Below are positions 1-8,060 of a DNA stretch of 42,411 nt, one piece after another. The position numbers and the translations under genes are program-made. The notes beneath the pieces are model-generated. The model worked only from the letters and a program-made list of their open reading frames with translations, did no database searches and was not told the origin of the DNA. Source of the stretch: Acidimicrobiaceae bacterium (lineage in GTDB: Bacteria; Actinomycetota; Acidimicrobiia; Acidimicrobiales; Ilumatobacteraceae); NCBI GenBank assembly GCA_947505655.1, contig CANNMD010000005.1, positions 1 to 42,411 on the forward strand, written 5' to 3'. Each line of letters opens with the position of its first letter. The first letter of the stretch is position 1.

Positions 1-628
1 CGCCGACCTTGGCGCCGACGAGTTGATCGTCGAAGCCGCCAGCAACCCAACCCTTGCCGACTTCGTAGAGCCAATCTTCGGTGTTGAGACCGACAACTGG
101 CTCGCCGTTACGCAGACCCTGCAGGTTGAGCGTGACCTGATCGCCAAGGGCGATGGCCCGCTCGACATCGGCGAGGGTGCCCTGACGACTGAGTTCTTTC
201 TTTACCTCGGCGTCGATATCGGCGTCGGTGCAGGTGATGGCCGGGACTTCGACACGCAAGCCGCCGTAGCCGGGCACGGTGACCTCGGGGCGGATCTCAC
301 ACGTTGCGTCGAACGAGATCGGACCACTCTCTTCGCCGCCGGTGATTTCGATTTCGGGCGTAGCGATGAGGTCGACATCGTGCTCTCGCACGGCCTGCGC
401 CAAATAGTTCGGCACGCCATCGCGAAGTGCTTGCTCGCGAGCGGCTGCAATGCCGATGCGGGCTTCGAGCACTTTGCGAGGAGCTTTACCGGCTCGAAAG
501 CCTGGCAACCGCACCTCACGAGCGATCTTTTTGAATGCTGAGTCAATGTCGCGATCAAACTCGGTTTCGTCAACGGCGACCGACAGCTTGACCTTGTTTC
601 CCTCTAGGGATTCGAGAGTGCTTTTCAC
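1..628 (-). CDS. tig: trigger factor, N-terminal part (3' end lies outside the window)
   Basis: Reverse-strand frame from a GTG at 628 reads VKSTLESLEGNKVKLSVAVDETEFDRDIDSAFKKIAREVRLPGFRAGKAPRKVLEARIG...; the 'VRLPGFRAGKAPRKVLE' signature is the trigger factor ribosome-binding region. Open to the left edge, so absent from the ORF track. Confidence 0.95.
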   Translation of the reverse strand, partial: MKSTLESLEGNKVKLSVAVDETEFDRDIDSAFKKIAREVRLPGFRAGKAPRKVLEARIGIAAAREQALRDGVPNYLAQAVREHDVDLIATPEIEITGGEESGPISFDATCEIRPEVTVPGYGGLRVEVPAITCTDADIDAEVKKELSRQGTLADVERAIALGDQVTLNLQGLRNGEPVVGLNTEDWLYEVGKGWVAGGFDDQLVGAKVG

Positions 629-684
629 AGGTGGCCGAGTGTATCGGCGCAGAAAGATGCAACGACTCCCTCTCATCGGGCAGA

Positions 685-960
685 ATGGAACCTGTGACGT
701 TCTGGAAACCCCACGCCCTCGCCAAACCACACGCAGACCAGCTCGAGTTGAGCATGGGCGATCGTGTGACCTCAACCATCGAACTCGACGGCGTGCCCGT
801 GGGTACCGCTGGCCGCGTGATTCTGGCAAATGGGTTCAACTGGCAGCGCTACCGGGTGCTTTTCGCCAATGGCGCCGAACACGGCGATCTTGATCACCGC
901 TCCATTGCCCCAGCAGGCAAGACCGCAAAGCGCCTCGCGAAAGCGGCAGCAAAGCGCTGA
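685..960 (+). CDS. conserved hypothetical protein (~91 aa)
   Basis: ORF 631..960; the in-frame ATG at 685 (MEPVTFWKPHALAK...) is a more likely start. No family recognised. Confidence 0.5.
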   Translation: MEPVTFWKPHALAKPHADQLELSMGDRVTSTIELDGVPVGTAGRVILANGFNWQRYRVLFANGAEHGDLDHRSIAPAGKTAKRLAKAAAKR

Positions 961-981
961 GCAACGCGTTGAGCGAGGGCG

Positions 982-1641
982 TTAGTCGTTCTTGCGGGAT
1001 TGGCTCATATCGAGCCGGGCGGCATACACGGCAGCTTCGGTGCGCCGGTGCATGCCCATCTTGCCGAGCAAGGTAGACACGTAGTTCTTCACCGTCTTTT
1101 CGGCGAGGAACATCTCGGCACCGATCTGGCGGTTCGTCATACCTTCACCAATGAGTTCGAGCAAACGCCGTTCTTGCGGGCTCAAATGGACCAGACGATC
1201 GTCTTCGGGCTCGGGCGAACGAAGCCGTGCCAACACTTTGCCAGTGACGGCCGGATCGAGCAGTGACTCGCCAAGCGACACGCGCATCACGGCAGACACC
1301 AACTCTGAGCCACGGATCTGCTTGAGCACGTACCCAGAAGCGCCAGCCATGATGGCTTCGAAGAGCGCATCGTCGTCGCTGTACGACGTGAGCATCAGGC
1401 AATGGATGTGTGGGAACTCGCTGCGGATCTCGCGGCACACCTCGACGCCGTTGCCGTCGGGAATGCGCACATCGAGCACCGCCACATCGGGTTGTGATGC
1501 GCGCACCCGAGCCAAGGTCTCGCTGGCACTGGAGGCCTCGCCAACCACTTCGATTTGACCGGAAGCCTCAAGCAGGGACCGGACGCCCTGACGAACGACC
1601 TCATGATCGTCGAGGAGAAAGACGCGCACCTTTGCAGACAT
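982..1641 (-). CDS. LuxR/NarL-family response regulator, DevR/DosR type
   Basis: Receiver (LLDDHEVVRQG, VLDVRIPDGNGVEVC, SGYVLK) plus HTH (LSPQERRLLELIGEGMTNRQIGAEMFLAEKTVKNYVSTLLGKMGMHRRTEAAVYA). The recognition-helix segment LAEKTVKNYVS matches mycobacterial DosR as I remember it. Confidence 0.93.
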   Translation of the reverse strand: MSAKVRVFLLDDHEVVRQGVRSLLEASGQIEVVGEASSASETLARVRASQPDVAVLDVRIPDGNGVEVCREIRSEFPHIHCLMLTSYSDDDALFEAIMAGASGYVLKQIRGSELVSAVMRVSLGESLLDPAVTGKVLARLRSPEPEDDRLVHLSPQERRLLELIGEGMTNRQIGAEMFLAEKTVKNYVSTLLGKMGMHRRTEAAVYAARLDMSQSRKND

Positions 1642-1673
1642 TCAGCTATTTGACCACGGGAGAGGGGCCGCAT

Positions 1674-1693
1674 ATAGGGACTTAAGTCATATT
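1674..1693. promoter_or_regulatory. DosR-box-like site in the divergent regulator/kinase promoter region
   Basis: ATAGGGACTTAAGTCATATT contains GGGACTTAAGTC, matching the core of the published DosR consensus TTSGGGACTWWAGTCCCSAA (12/12 over the core). The central GACTTAAGTC is a perfect palindrome. Confidence 0.6.
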
Positions 1694-1726
1694 TTTCGGT
1701 GACCAAATGTGGGCTATGGTTCCTCA

Positions 1727-2734
1727 ATGGAGTCGACCAACTTGAGTCAACTACCCGCCATCGCGGTGATGGAAGCATCACCAGACGGGCTTGTGCTGTG
1801 CGACGACACCGGCACCATCTTGTTTGCCAACGAAGCAATGTCGGCAATGTCGGGCTATCACAAGGCCGAATTGGTCGGTCAGCGCATCGAGGTGTTGGTG
1901 CCCACGTCGGCACGACCGTCGCACCCCACGTTGCGATCCGGGTTTGTGAAAGCCGACGCTTCGCGGCCCATGGGACCAGCCGGCGACGTTCGAATGCTGC
2001 ACCGTGACGGCACCGAAATTGCTGTCTCCATCGCCCTGAGCATGCTGAACAACGAAAGCGGACACTCGGTAGTTGCCAGCGTTCGCGACATCTCCGAGCG
2101 CGTCAAGCTCGAGCGGCGCCTTCAAACCACCAACGAAGCGCTGGCGCTCGTGACCGAGCGAGAGCGCATTGCCCGCGACCTGCACGACACGGCTCTGCAG
2201 CACCTCTACGCGTTGGGTCTTGAGTTGCAGGCACTCGAAATGTTGGTTGACCCGGCCATGACAACGCGAGTCACCTCAGCGGTTGACCAAATCGATCACG
2301 CGATCCGCGAGATCCGAACCACAGTTTTCACGCTGGGCTCTGCGCAACGACAAGGGTCATTTGGCCAGGAGATTCAGGCGCTGATTCGTCAAGCGACTCG
2401 CCTGTTGGGGTTCACCCCTCGGCTCGTTATCGACGGCGCTGCGCAACTGCTCATTCCCGCTGATGTGCGTATCGAGTTGTTCGCCGTGGTCCGCGAAGCA
2501 CTTGGCAACGTGGCACGTCATGCGCACGCAACCGAAGTGCTCGTCGAGATCCGCGTTGAAGACGAACTCACCGCCACCATCGACGACAACGGCGTCGGCA
2601 TCGCTCCGAATGCGCTCGGTCACGGCAATGGTTTGGGCAATCTGGCGGCGCGCGCCGACGGCCTTGGTGGAAGCTTCGAGATCAAGGCCAAGCCCTCTGG
2701 GGGCACGCTGGTCACCTGGAACGTGCCGCTCTAA
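1727..2734 (+). CDS. PAS-domain sensor histidine kinase (HisKA_3/HATPase, NarL-system type)
   Basis: PAS (DGLVLCDDTGTILFANEAMSAMSGY), H-box (ERERIARDLHDTALQHLYALGLELQ), ATPase (REALGNVARHAHATEV, DNGVGI, GNGLGNLAARADGLGG). ORF 1709..2734; the second ATG (1727, MESTNLSQ) is preferred. Confidence 0.92.
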   Translation: MESTNLSQLPAIAVMEASPDGLVLCDDTGTILFANEAMSAMSGYHKAELVGQRIEVLVPTSARPSHPTLRSGFVKADASRPMGPAGDVRMLHRDGTEIAVSIALSMLNNESGHSVVASVRDISERVKLERRLQTTNEALALVTERERIARDLHDTALQHLYALGLELQALEMLVDPAMTTRVTSAVDQIDHAIREIRTTVFTLGSAQRQGSFGQEIQALIRQATRLLGFTPRLVIDGAAQLLIPADVRIELFAVVREALGNVARHAHATEVLVEIRVEDELTATIDDNGVGIAPNALGHGNGLGNLAARADGLGGSFEIKAKPSGGTLVTWNVPL

Positions 2735-2751
2735 CCAGCCGATTTCGCGAA

Positions 2752-2771
2752 TCAGTGACCAAAGTCCCGAG
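2752..2771. promoter_or_regulatory. DosR-box-like site upstream of the multicopper oxidase gene
   Basis: Reverse complement CTCGGGACTTTGGTCACTGA matches TTSGGGACTWWAGTCCCSAA at 15/20 positions, including SGGGACTWW. Located 47 nt before the annotated start. Confidence 0.55.
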
Positions 2772-2817
2772 CCCTTGAGACGATCGTCCCTAGGACGCCG
2801 CGCGTGGCCCAATCACA

Positions 2818-4167
2818 ATGGCGGCCATGAACAATGATGAAAGGTCTGTGCTGGCTGTCGGAGGATTTGGACTCGGGGTGGTTGCGCTGGCCTTTGCCGG
2901 TTTTGCGATATCTCGCTCGGGCGACTCAGGCTCAAACGGCGGGGTAACCGCAGCAGTCACAACCACCGCTGTCGATGTGAACCTCACCGAGTTCGCGATG
3001 ACACCCAACATGCTCGACGTGCCGCCCGGAGACGTGACCATTCGTGTCACCAACTCAGGCAACGTGGCACACAACTTCAGTATCCCCGAACGGAACCTCA
3101 CCACGCGAGACCTGCAGCCCGGCGAAGCCCAGACCATCACCCTCAAGAACGCAACCACCGGCGAACTCCCCTTCCTGTGCACCATCCCCGGGCACTCAGC
3201 TTCGGGAATGACCGGCATGGCGCATGTTTCAGCCGATAACTCGGCCACCACAACTCCGGCTCCCCCGACAACGATGTCGTATCAGGAGATGGACAAGGCC
3301 ATGACCGAACGAGCAATGCGGTTCGTGAACGAGCCCAAGAGCACATTCGGCGGCTCTGCTCTTGAGCCAAAGATTCTCGCCGACGGCACCAAGGAGTTCG
3401 AGCTCACCACCTCGATCATCGACTGGGAAGTAGAGCCCGGCAAGATCGTGAAGGCATGGACCTATAACGGCATGGTTCCTGGTCCGTCGATCCGGGTCGA
3501 AGTAGGCGACAAGGTCAGAATTGTTCTCAAGAACGAACTGCCAGAATCAACCGACATCCACTGGCACGGCGTCCGGGTACCCAACGCGATGGACGGCGTA
3601 GATCCATACACGCAGGATCCAGTGGAGCCAGGCAAGTCGTTTATCTATGAGTTCACGGCGCTTGAGCCTGCGGTGGGGATGTACCACTCGCACCACAACG
3701 CTCAGACCCAGATCCCCAATGGCTTAGCCGGAGCCTTCATCATCGGCGACATGCCGTTGCCCGCATCGCTGGCCGACAAGGGAATCACCAAGATCGACAA
3801 GACAGTGAACATGATGCTCAACGACGCTGGCACCATCGGGCTCACGCTGAATGGCAAGAGCTTCCCCGCCACCGAGGCGTACTCGGCCAACGTGGGCGAG
3901 ACGATGCTCGTGAACTACTTCAACGAAGGCCTCACAGCCCACCCAATGCACATGCACCAGCCCGTCGGCTGGATCATCGCCAAGGACGGCGTGCCGCTCA
4001 AGGATCCGGTGGCACAAGACACCATCCTCGTTGCTCCAGGCGAGCGCTACACGGTGGTGTACCACTTCGTTGACCCAGGCGTATGGGCGTGGCACTGTCA
4101 CATCCTCACCCACGCCGAAGGCCCACAGGGCATGTTCGGAATGGTCACGGCGGTCATCGTCAAGTAA
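2818..4167 (+). CDS. membrane-anchored plastocyanin-like domain fused to a two-domain multicopper oxidase
   Basis: N-terminal hydrophobic segment; cupredoxin 1 with type-1 Cu ligands (VAHNFSIPE...FLCTIPGHSASGM); then DIHWHG, GMYHSHH, HPMHMH and WHCHILTHAEGPQGM motifs. Confidence 0.9.
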   Translation: MAAMNNDERSVLAVGGFGLGVVALAFAGFAISRSGDSGSNGGVTAAVTTTAVDVNLTEFAMTPNMLDVPPGDVTIRVTNSGNVAHNFSIPERNLTTRDLQPGEAQTITLKNATTGELPFLCTIPGHSASGMTGMAHVSADNSATTTPAPPTTMSYQEMDKAMTERAMRFVNEPKSTFGGSALEPKILADGTKEFELTTSIIDWEVEPGKIVKAWTYNGMVPGPSIRVEVGDKVRIVLKNELPESTDIHWHGVRVPNAMDGVDPYTQDPVEPGKSFIYEFTALEPAVGMYHSHHNAQTQIPNGLAGAFIIGDMPLPASLADKGITKIDKTVNMMLNDAGTIGLTLNGKSFPATEAYSANVGETMLVNYFNEGLTAHPMHMHQPVGWIIAKDGVPLKDPVAQDTILVAPGERYTVVYHFVDPGVWAWHCHILTHAEGPQGMFGMVTAVIVK

Positions 4168-4293
4168 CAAGTCCTCGTGTGCCGCCGACCGACCCAGCGT
4201 GGTCGGTGGCACACGACCACCAAACGACTCGTTGCACTATTTGCCCCCGCAAGCACCGTTGGAGATGCGATCGGCCGATATGATGCGGCGAAA

Positions 4294-4370
4294 CGGAATG
4301 TGGCGCAGCTTGGTAGCGCACCTGCTTTGGGAGCAGGGGGTCGGAGGTTCGAATCCTCTCATTCCGACCA
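4294..4370 (+). tRNA. tRNA-Pro (anticodon TGG)
   Basis: CGGAATG...CATTCCG acceptor with encoded CCA; anticodon stem-loop CCTGC-TTTGGGA-GCAGG; T-arm GGTTCGAATCC. Confidence 0.95.
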
Positions 4371-4460
4371 TTGTTTGACGGCTGGCTACGTGCCGCCGAG
4401 CGCGGCGCCGCTGCTCAAGGCCAAATCAAGGGCAACAACGAGCGATATCAACGAAGCTTC

Positions 4461-4535
4461 TGGAGCGGGTGACCGGAATCGAACCGGCGTCATCAGCTTG
4501 GAAGGCTGAGGTTCTAACCGCTGAACTACACCCGC
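4461..4535 (-). tRNA. tRNA-Gly (anticodon TCC)
   Basis: Minus strand GCGGGTGTAGTTCAGCGGTTAGAACCTCAGCCTTCCAAGCTGATGACGCCGGTTCGATTCCGGTCACCCGCTCCA; cloverleaf and encoded CCA. Confidence 0.95.
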
Positions 4536-4615
4536 GTGAACGGGGGTGAGGTTATCAGCCGCGGCGCGATCCGCCGCCTCTGCTTGAGCTACGAACGCAA
4601 CCGATTGCTACGTGT

Positions 4616-5488
4616 TCAGCCCTGTGGTTCGAACAGCTGAAAGAAGTTGGGCTGATATGCCTCGTTGGGGCGAGCCCGCACTGCGGCATCGAGCAGTTCG
4701 GCATCGGCGCCCACAAGCACTCGCCACTGCTCGTTCTTGACCGCATTCAAGATGATGGTGGCTGCCTCAGCAGCAGTCATTGGTGCGTTGTCGCGGAACA
4801 GTTCGCCCATGCCCTCGACATCGATGAGACCCGCATCGATGGTGGAGCTGTTGAGCTTCATCGAGTTGATCACGATGGACGTCCCGATGTGGCCGGGCAT
4901 AACCACCGACGCACGCAGGTGCGGCGCGTTGAGGGCGAAGTCGGTGATGAGCGCTTCGGTGAAGCCCTTTACAGCGAACTTGGCTGAGCAGTAGGCGCTG
5001 TGGGCCGTGTCTGGTCCGACCGACGCCCAGAATCCATTGACCGAACTGGTGTTGATGACATGGCCGACGGGTGCCTGCATGAGCAACGGCATGAACGCGC
5101 GGGTGTTGAGATACACGCCGTTCCAGCACACGGCGAAGGTCTTGTCCCACTGGGCGCGATCGCCGTTAACGATGCTGCCACCGCCCGCAATACCGGCGTT
5201 GTTGAACAACAGGTTCACGTGTGGGCGCCACTCGGCGACTGCATCGCGAAACGCGAGAATCTGTTCTTCGCTGGAGACATCGGCGATCACTTCGAGGACC
5301 TGGCCGGTGTTGCCATCTTCGGCGCACATTGCTGCCGTCTGGCGAAGGTTCTCACCGATGACATCGCACACCGCAACGTCGCACCCATCGGCAGTGAGTT
5401 GGCGAACAAGCTCGCGACCCATGCCCGTGCCTGCGCCCGTAACAACCGCGACGCGACCTGCAAAACCGTTCTCGAACCGTTCGCTCAT
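4616..5488 (-). CDS. SDR family NAD(P)-dependent oxidoreductase
   Basis: VAVVTGAGTGMGREL, NNAGIAGGG, and an S...YxxxK site (INTSSVNG...YCSAKFAVKG). Start MSERFENGF at 5488; the ORF track extends upstream. Confidence 0.93.
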   Translation of the reverse strand: MSERFENGFAGRVAVVTGAGTGMGRELVRQLTADGCDVAVCDVIGENLRQTAAMCAEDGNTGQVLEVIADVSSEEQILAFRDAVAEWRPHVNLLFNNAGIAGGGSIVNGDRAQWDKTFAVCWNGVYLNTRAFMPLLMQAPVGHVINTSSVNGFWASVGPDTAHSAYCSAKFAVKGFTEALITDFALNAPHLRASVVMPGHIGTSIVINSMKLNSSTIDAGLIDVEGMGELFRDNAPMTAAEAATIILNAVKNEQWRVLVGADAELLDAAVRARPNEAYQPNFFQLFEPQG

Positions 5489-5636
5489 GACATTGCTCCT
5501 CTGACTGATATGGCCTTGCGATTGTAGCCAACCCACTGAGGTCGAGCCCGTTTGGCCGACCCACCGAAATGGCAGATTTGTAGAGTATCGGCTTCGGCAC
5601 AATGCGACGAGGCGACCAACCACCGCGGAATTATTG

Positions 5637-5654
5637 ACTCAATAAATATTGAGT
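5637..5654. promoter_or_regulatory. ArsR-family operator palindrome
   Basis: ACTCAAT-AAAT-ATTGAGT: perfect 7-bp inverted repeat with 4-nt spacer, immediately upstream of and overlapping the TTG start of an ArsR-family gene. Confidence 0.7.
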
Positions 5655-6332
5655 GATTATGCTGCCCATGTGGCTTCCGTAGATCTTCGAGCAAACAGAC
5701 ACGCTGCACTCGGCGATGCCGGCCGGTTGGCGATAGTCGACGAGCTCTCGTTGTCTGATCGCACACCCACCGAACTGCGCACGCTGCTCGGAATCGAGTC
5801 GAACCTGTTGGCCCATCACCTCGCTGTACTTGAAGGCGTCGGGATGATCACTCGTTCGACCTCGAGCGGTGATGCACGCCGCAAGTACGTGCGGCTCACT
5901 CATGACACACTGGTTGATCTCGGCCCCAAGCGCTCCATCACGCGCGGCAAGGCATTGTTCGTGTGCACCCGAAACTCTGCACGCAGCCAGTTGGCCGCGG
6001 CGCTCTGGCGATCGATGACCGGCGCCCCTGCCGAGTCCGCAGGTACGCACCCCGCCGAGAGCGTGCATCCTGGGGCAGTAGCGGCCGCCCAGCGCTGCGG
6101 CCTCGACATCTCAACGACCACACCCCGCTCGTTGCGCAGCGTGGGCAAGCTGCCCTCGCTGGTGATCACCGTGTGCGATCAAGCCCACGAAGAAATCACC
6201 GCCAACCCGAGCTGGCTGCATTGGTCGCTCAGCGACCCGGTAGCTCTCGGCACCAAACGCGCCTTCGACGCAACCGCTGCAGAGCTACGCGAGCGAATCA
6301 ACCTTCTCCTCACCTCGTCGAAAGATCAATGA
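5649..6332 (+). CDS. ArsR-type HTH domain fused to an ArsC/low-molecular-weight phosphatase domain
   Basis: Winged HTH (RLAIVDELSLSDRTPTELRTLLGIESNLLAHHLAVLEGVGMI) followed by KALFVCTRNSARSQLAAAL (CX5RS P-loop) and SLSDPV. TTG start at 5649; an alternative GTG start at 5670 would place the operator outside the CDS. Confidence 0.9.
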   Translation: MSDYAAHVASVDLRANRHAALGDAGRLAIVDELSLSDRTPTELRTLLGIESNLLAHHLAVLEGVGMITRSTSSGDARRKYVRLTHDTLVDLGPKRSITRGKALFVCTRNSARSQLAAALWRSMTGAPAESAGTHPAESVHPGAVAAAQRCGLDISTTTPRSLRSVGKLPSLVITVCDQAHEEITANPSWLHWSLSDPVALGTKRAFDATAAELRERINLLLTSSKDQ

Positions 6333-7489
6333 TGAATCACCCAGTCCAGTCCCCTGCCCCGGCAATTTCGATTACACGCCGACTTGCCGCCGAGGCACTC
6401 GGCACGGCACTGCTCATCATTGCTGTAGTGGGGTCGGGCATCATGGCCACTCGCCTCTCGCCCAACGACGTGGGCTTGCAATTGTTCGAGAATGCTGCCG
6501 CCACAGCTGGCGCGCTCATCGGGTTGATCCTGATGTTCGGCGCCGTGTCGGGCGCCCACTTCAATCCGGTAGTCACGTTGGTTGATCGGCTGTTCGGCTC
6601 GATCAGCACCCGCGATGCAGCGCTGTACACGATCGCTCAGACCATTGGAGGGTGCGTCGGGAGCGTGATTGCCAGCCTGATGTTCGAGCTACCCGCAATT
6701 CATTTCTCAACACATGCCCGATCGTCAGGAGCACTGTGGCTCAGCGAGGTCGTGGCCACCATTGGCTTGTTGTTGGTGATTCACGGCTGCATCCGCGGCG
6801 GCCGCAGCGAGGCCGTTCCGTTTGCCGTTGGCGCGTGGATTGGTGGCGCATACTGGTTCACCTCGTCGACCAGTTTCGCCAACCCAGCAGTCACCGTGGC
6901 GCGCATGCTGTCCGACACCTTTGCGGGCATCAAGCCATCGTCGGCGCCAATGTTCATCGTCATGCAACTCGTGGGCGCGTTGTTGGCGTTTGGGCTGATT
7001 CGTTTCATCTTCGTGCCAAAGGCTGCCGACCTGAGTGGCGCAACACCACTCGCCACCAAGGTGCCCGAGGTGTTGTTCGTGTGCATCCATAACGCGGGCC
7101 GCTCCCAGATGGCTGCCGCACTGCTCGCCCACCACGGCGGCAATCGGGTGAAGGTTCGCTCAGCCGGAACCGCACCGGCCGACTCGATCAACCCGGCGGT
7201 CGTGGCCGCAATGGCCGAACTCGGCATCGACCTCCTCGCTGCGGGGGCAACACCCAAGCGCCTCGAAGATGCCGCCGTGCAAGCCTCAGACGTAGTGATC
7301 ACCATGGGCTGCGGCGACAAGTGCCCGTACTATCCAGGCAAGCGCTATCTCGATTGGGCGCTGGCCGACCCGGCCGGTCAAGGCGTCGACGCAGTTCGCC
7401 CGATTCGCGACGAGATCGATCAGCTCGTGCAGGGATTGTTGGCAGAGCTCCTTGCCGACAGCGGTAAAAGGTCACAATCGGCTGATTGA
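6329..7489 (+). CDS. aquaporin (MIP family)-ArsC arsenate reductase fusion
   Basis: MIP half-motifs GAHFNPVVT and FANPAVTVAR, then VLFVCIHNAGRSQMAAALL, SAGTAPADSINPAVV, MGCGDKCPYYPGKRYLDWALADPAG. ATG at 6329 overlaps the upstream TGA by 4 bp; the ORF track's N-terminal extension (5963) is spurious. Confidence 0.93.
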   Translation: MMNHPVQSPAPAISITRRLAAEALGTALLIIAVVGSGIMATRLSPNDVGLQLFENAAATAGALIGLILMFGAVSGAHFNPVVTLVDRLFGSISTRDAALYTIAQTIGGCVGSVIASLMFELPAIHFSTHARSSGALWLSEVVATIGLLLVIHGCIRGGRSEAVPFAVGAWIGGAYWFTSSTSFANPAVTVARMLSDTFAGIKPSSAPMFIVMQLVGALLAFGLIRFIFVPKAADLSGATPLATKVPEVLFVCIHNAGRSQMAAALLAHHGGNRVKVRSAGTAPADSINPAVVAAMAELGIDLLAAGATPKRLEDAAVQASDVVITMGCGDKCPYYPGKRYLDWALADPAGQGVDAVRPIRDEIDQLVQGLLAELLADSGKRSQSAD

Positions 7490-7538
7490 TGCGCGCAAGA
7501 TGTCGCCCGATTTCGCATCGGCCGCTACCGTCTTGGCC

Positions 7539-8060
7539 ATGTCCGACGGCCTCAACAACGAGTTCAGCCCGAACACCGACGAACTGCTCGCCAACAACGC
7601 TCACTACATCGAGACCTTTGCCGACCACGATCTCGCCCTGCAACCTCGGCGACAACTGGCCATCGTGGCGTGCATGGACAGCCGCATGGACATCTTCCAG
7701 ATGCTCGGCCTCGCCCACGGAGATGCGCACATCATCCGTAACGCTGGCGGCGTAGTAACCGACGATGTCATCCGGTCGTTGTTGCTGTCGCAGCGCCTGC
7801 TCGGCACCCGCGAGATTATCTTGTTGCACCACACCGATTGCGGCCTGCAGCGAGTTGTGTCCGACGAACTGATGGACGCGCTCGAAGCCGAAACCGGTAT
7901 GCGTCCGTCATGGTCGCTCGAAGCCTTCAAAGATCCGTATCAAGACGTACGTCAATCGATCCGCCGGCTGCAGGCAACTCCGTTTGTGCCCCACAAAGAC
8001 CACATCCGCGGCTTCGTCTATGAAGTAGAAACCGGCAATCTCGCCGAAGTAGAGGCCTGA
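7539..8060 (+). CDS. beta-class carbonic anhydrase
   Basis: AIVACMDSRMD, IIRNAGG, LLHHTDCGLQ zinc-site motifs. Likely start MSDGLNNEFS at 7539. Confidence 0.93.
   Translation: MSDGLNNEFSPNTDELLANNAHYIETFADHDLALQPRRQLAIVACMDSRMDIFQMLGLAHGDAHIIRNAGGVVTDDVIRSLLLSQRLLGTREIILLHHTDCGLQRVVSDELMDALEAETGMRPSWSLEAFKDPYQDVRQSIRRLQATPFVPHKDHIRGFVYEVETGNLAEVEA

Noticed and set aside
2818-4167. Copper nitrite reductase (NirK) annotation
   Set aside because: The HWHG/HSHH/HPMHMH/HCHxxxH set is a trinuclear oxidase pattern and the middle domain lacks the NirK type-1 Cys.
4294-4535. tRNA pair as an integration site for a mobile element
   Set aside because: No integrase, direct repeat of the tRNA 3' end, or phage-like genes on either side.
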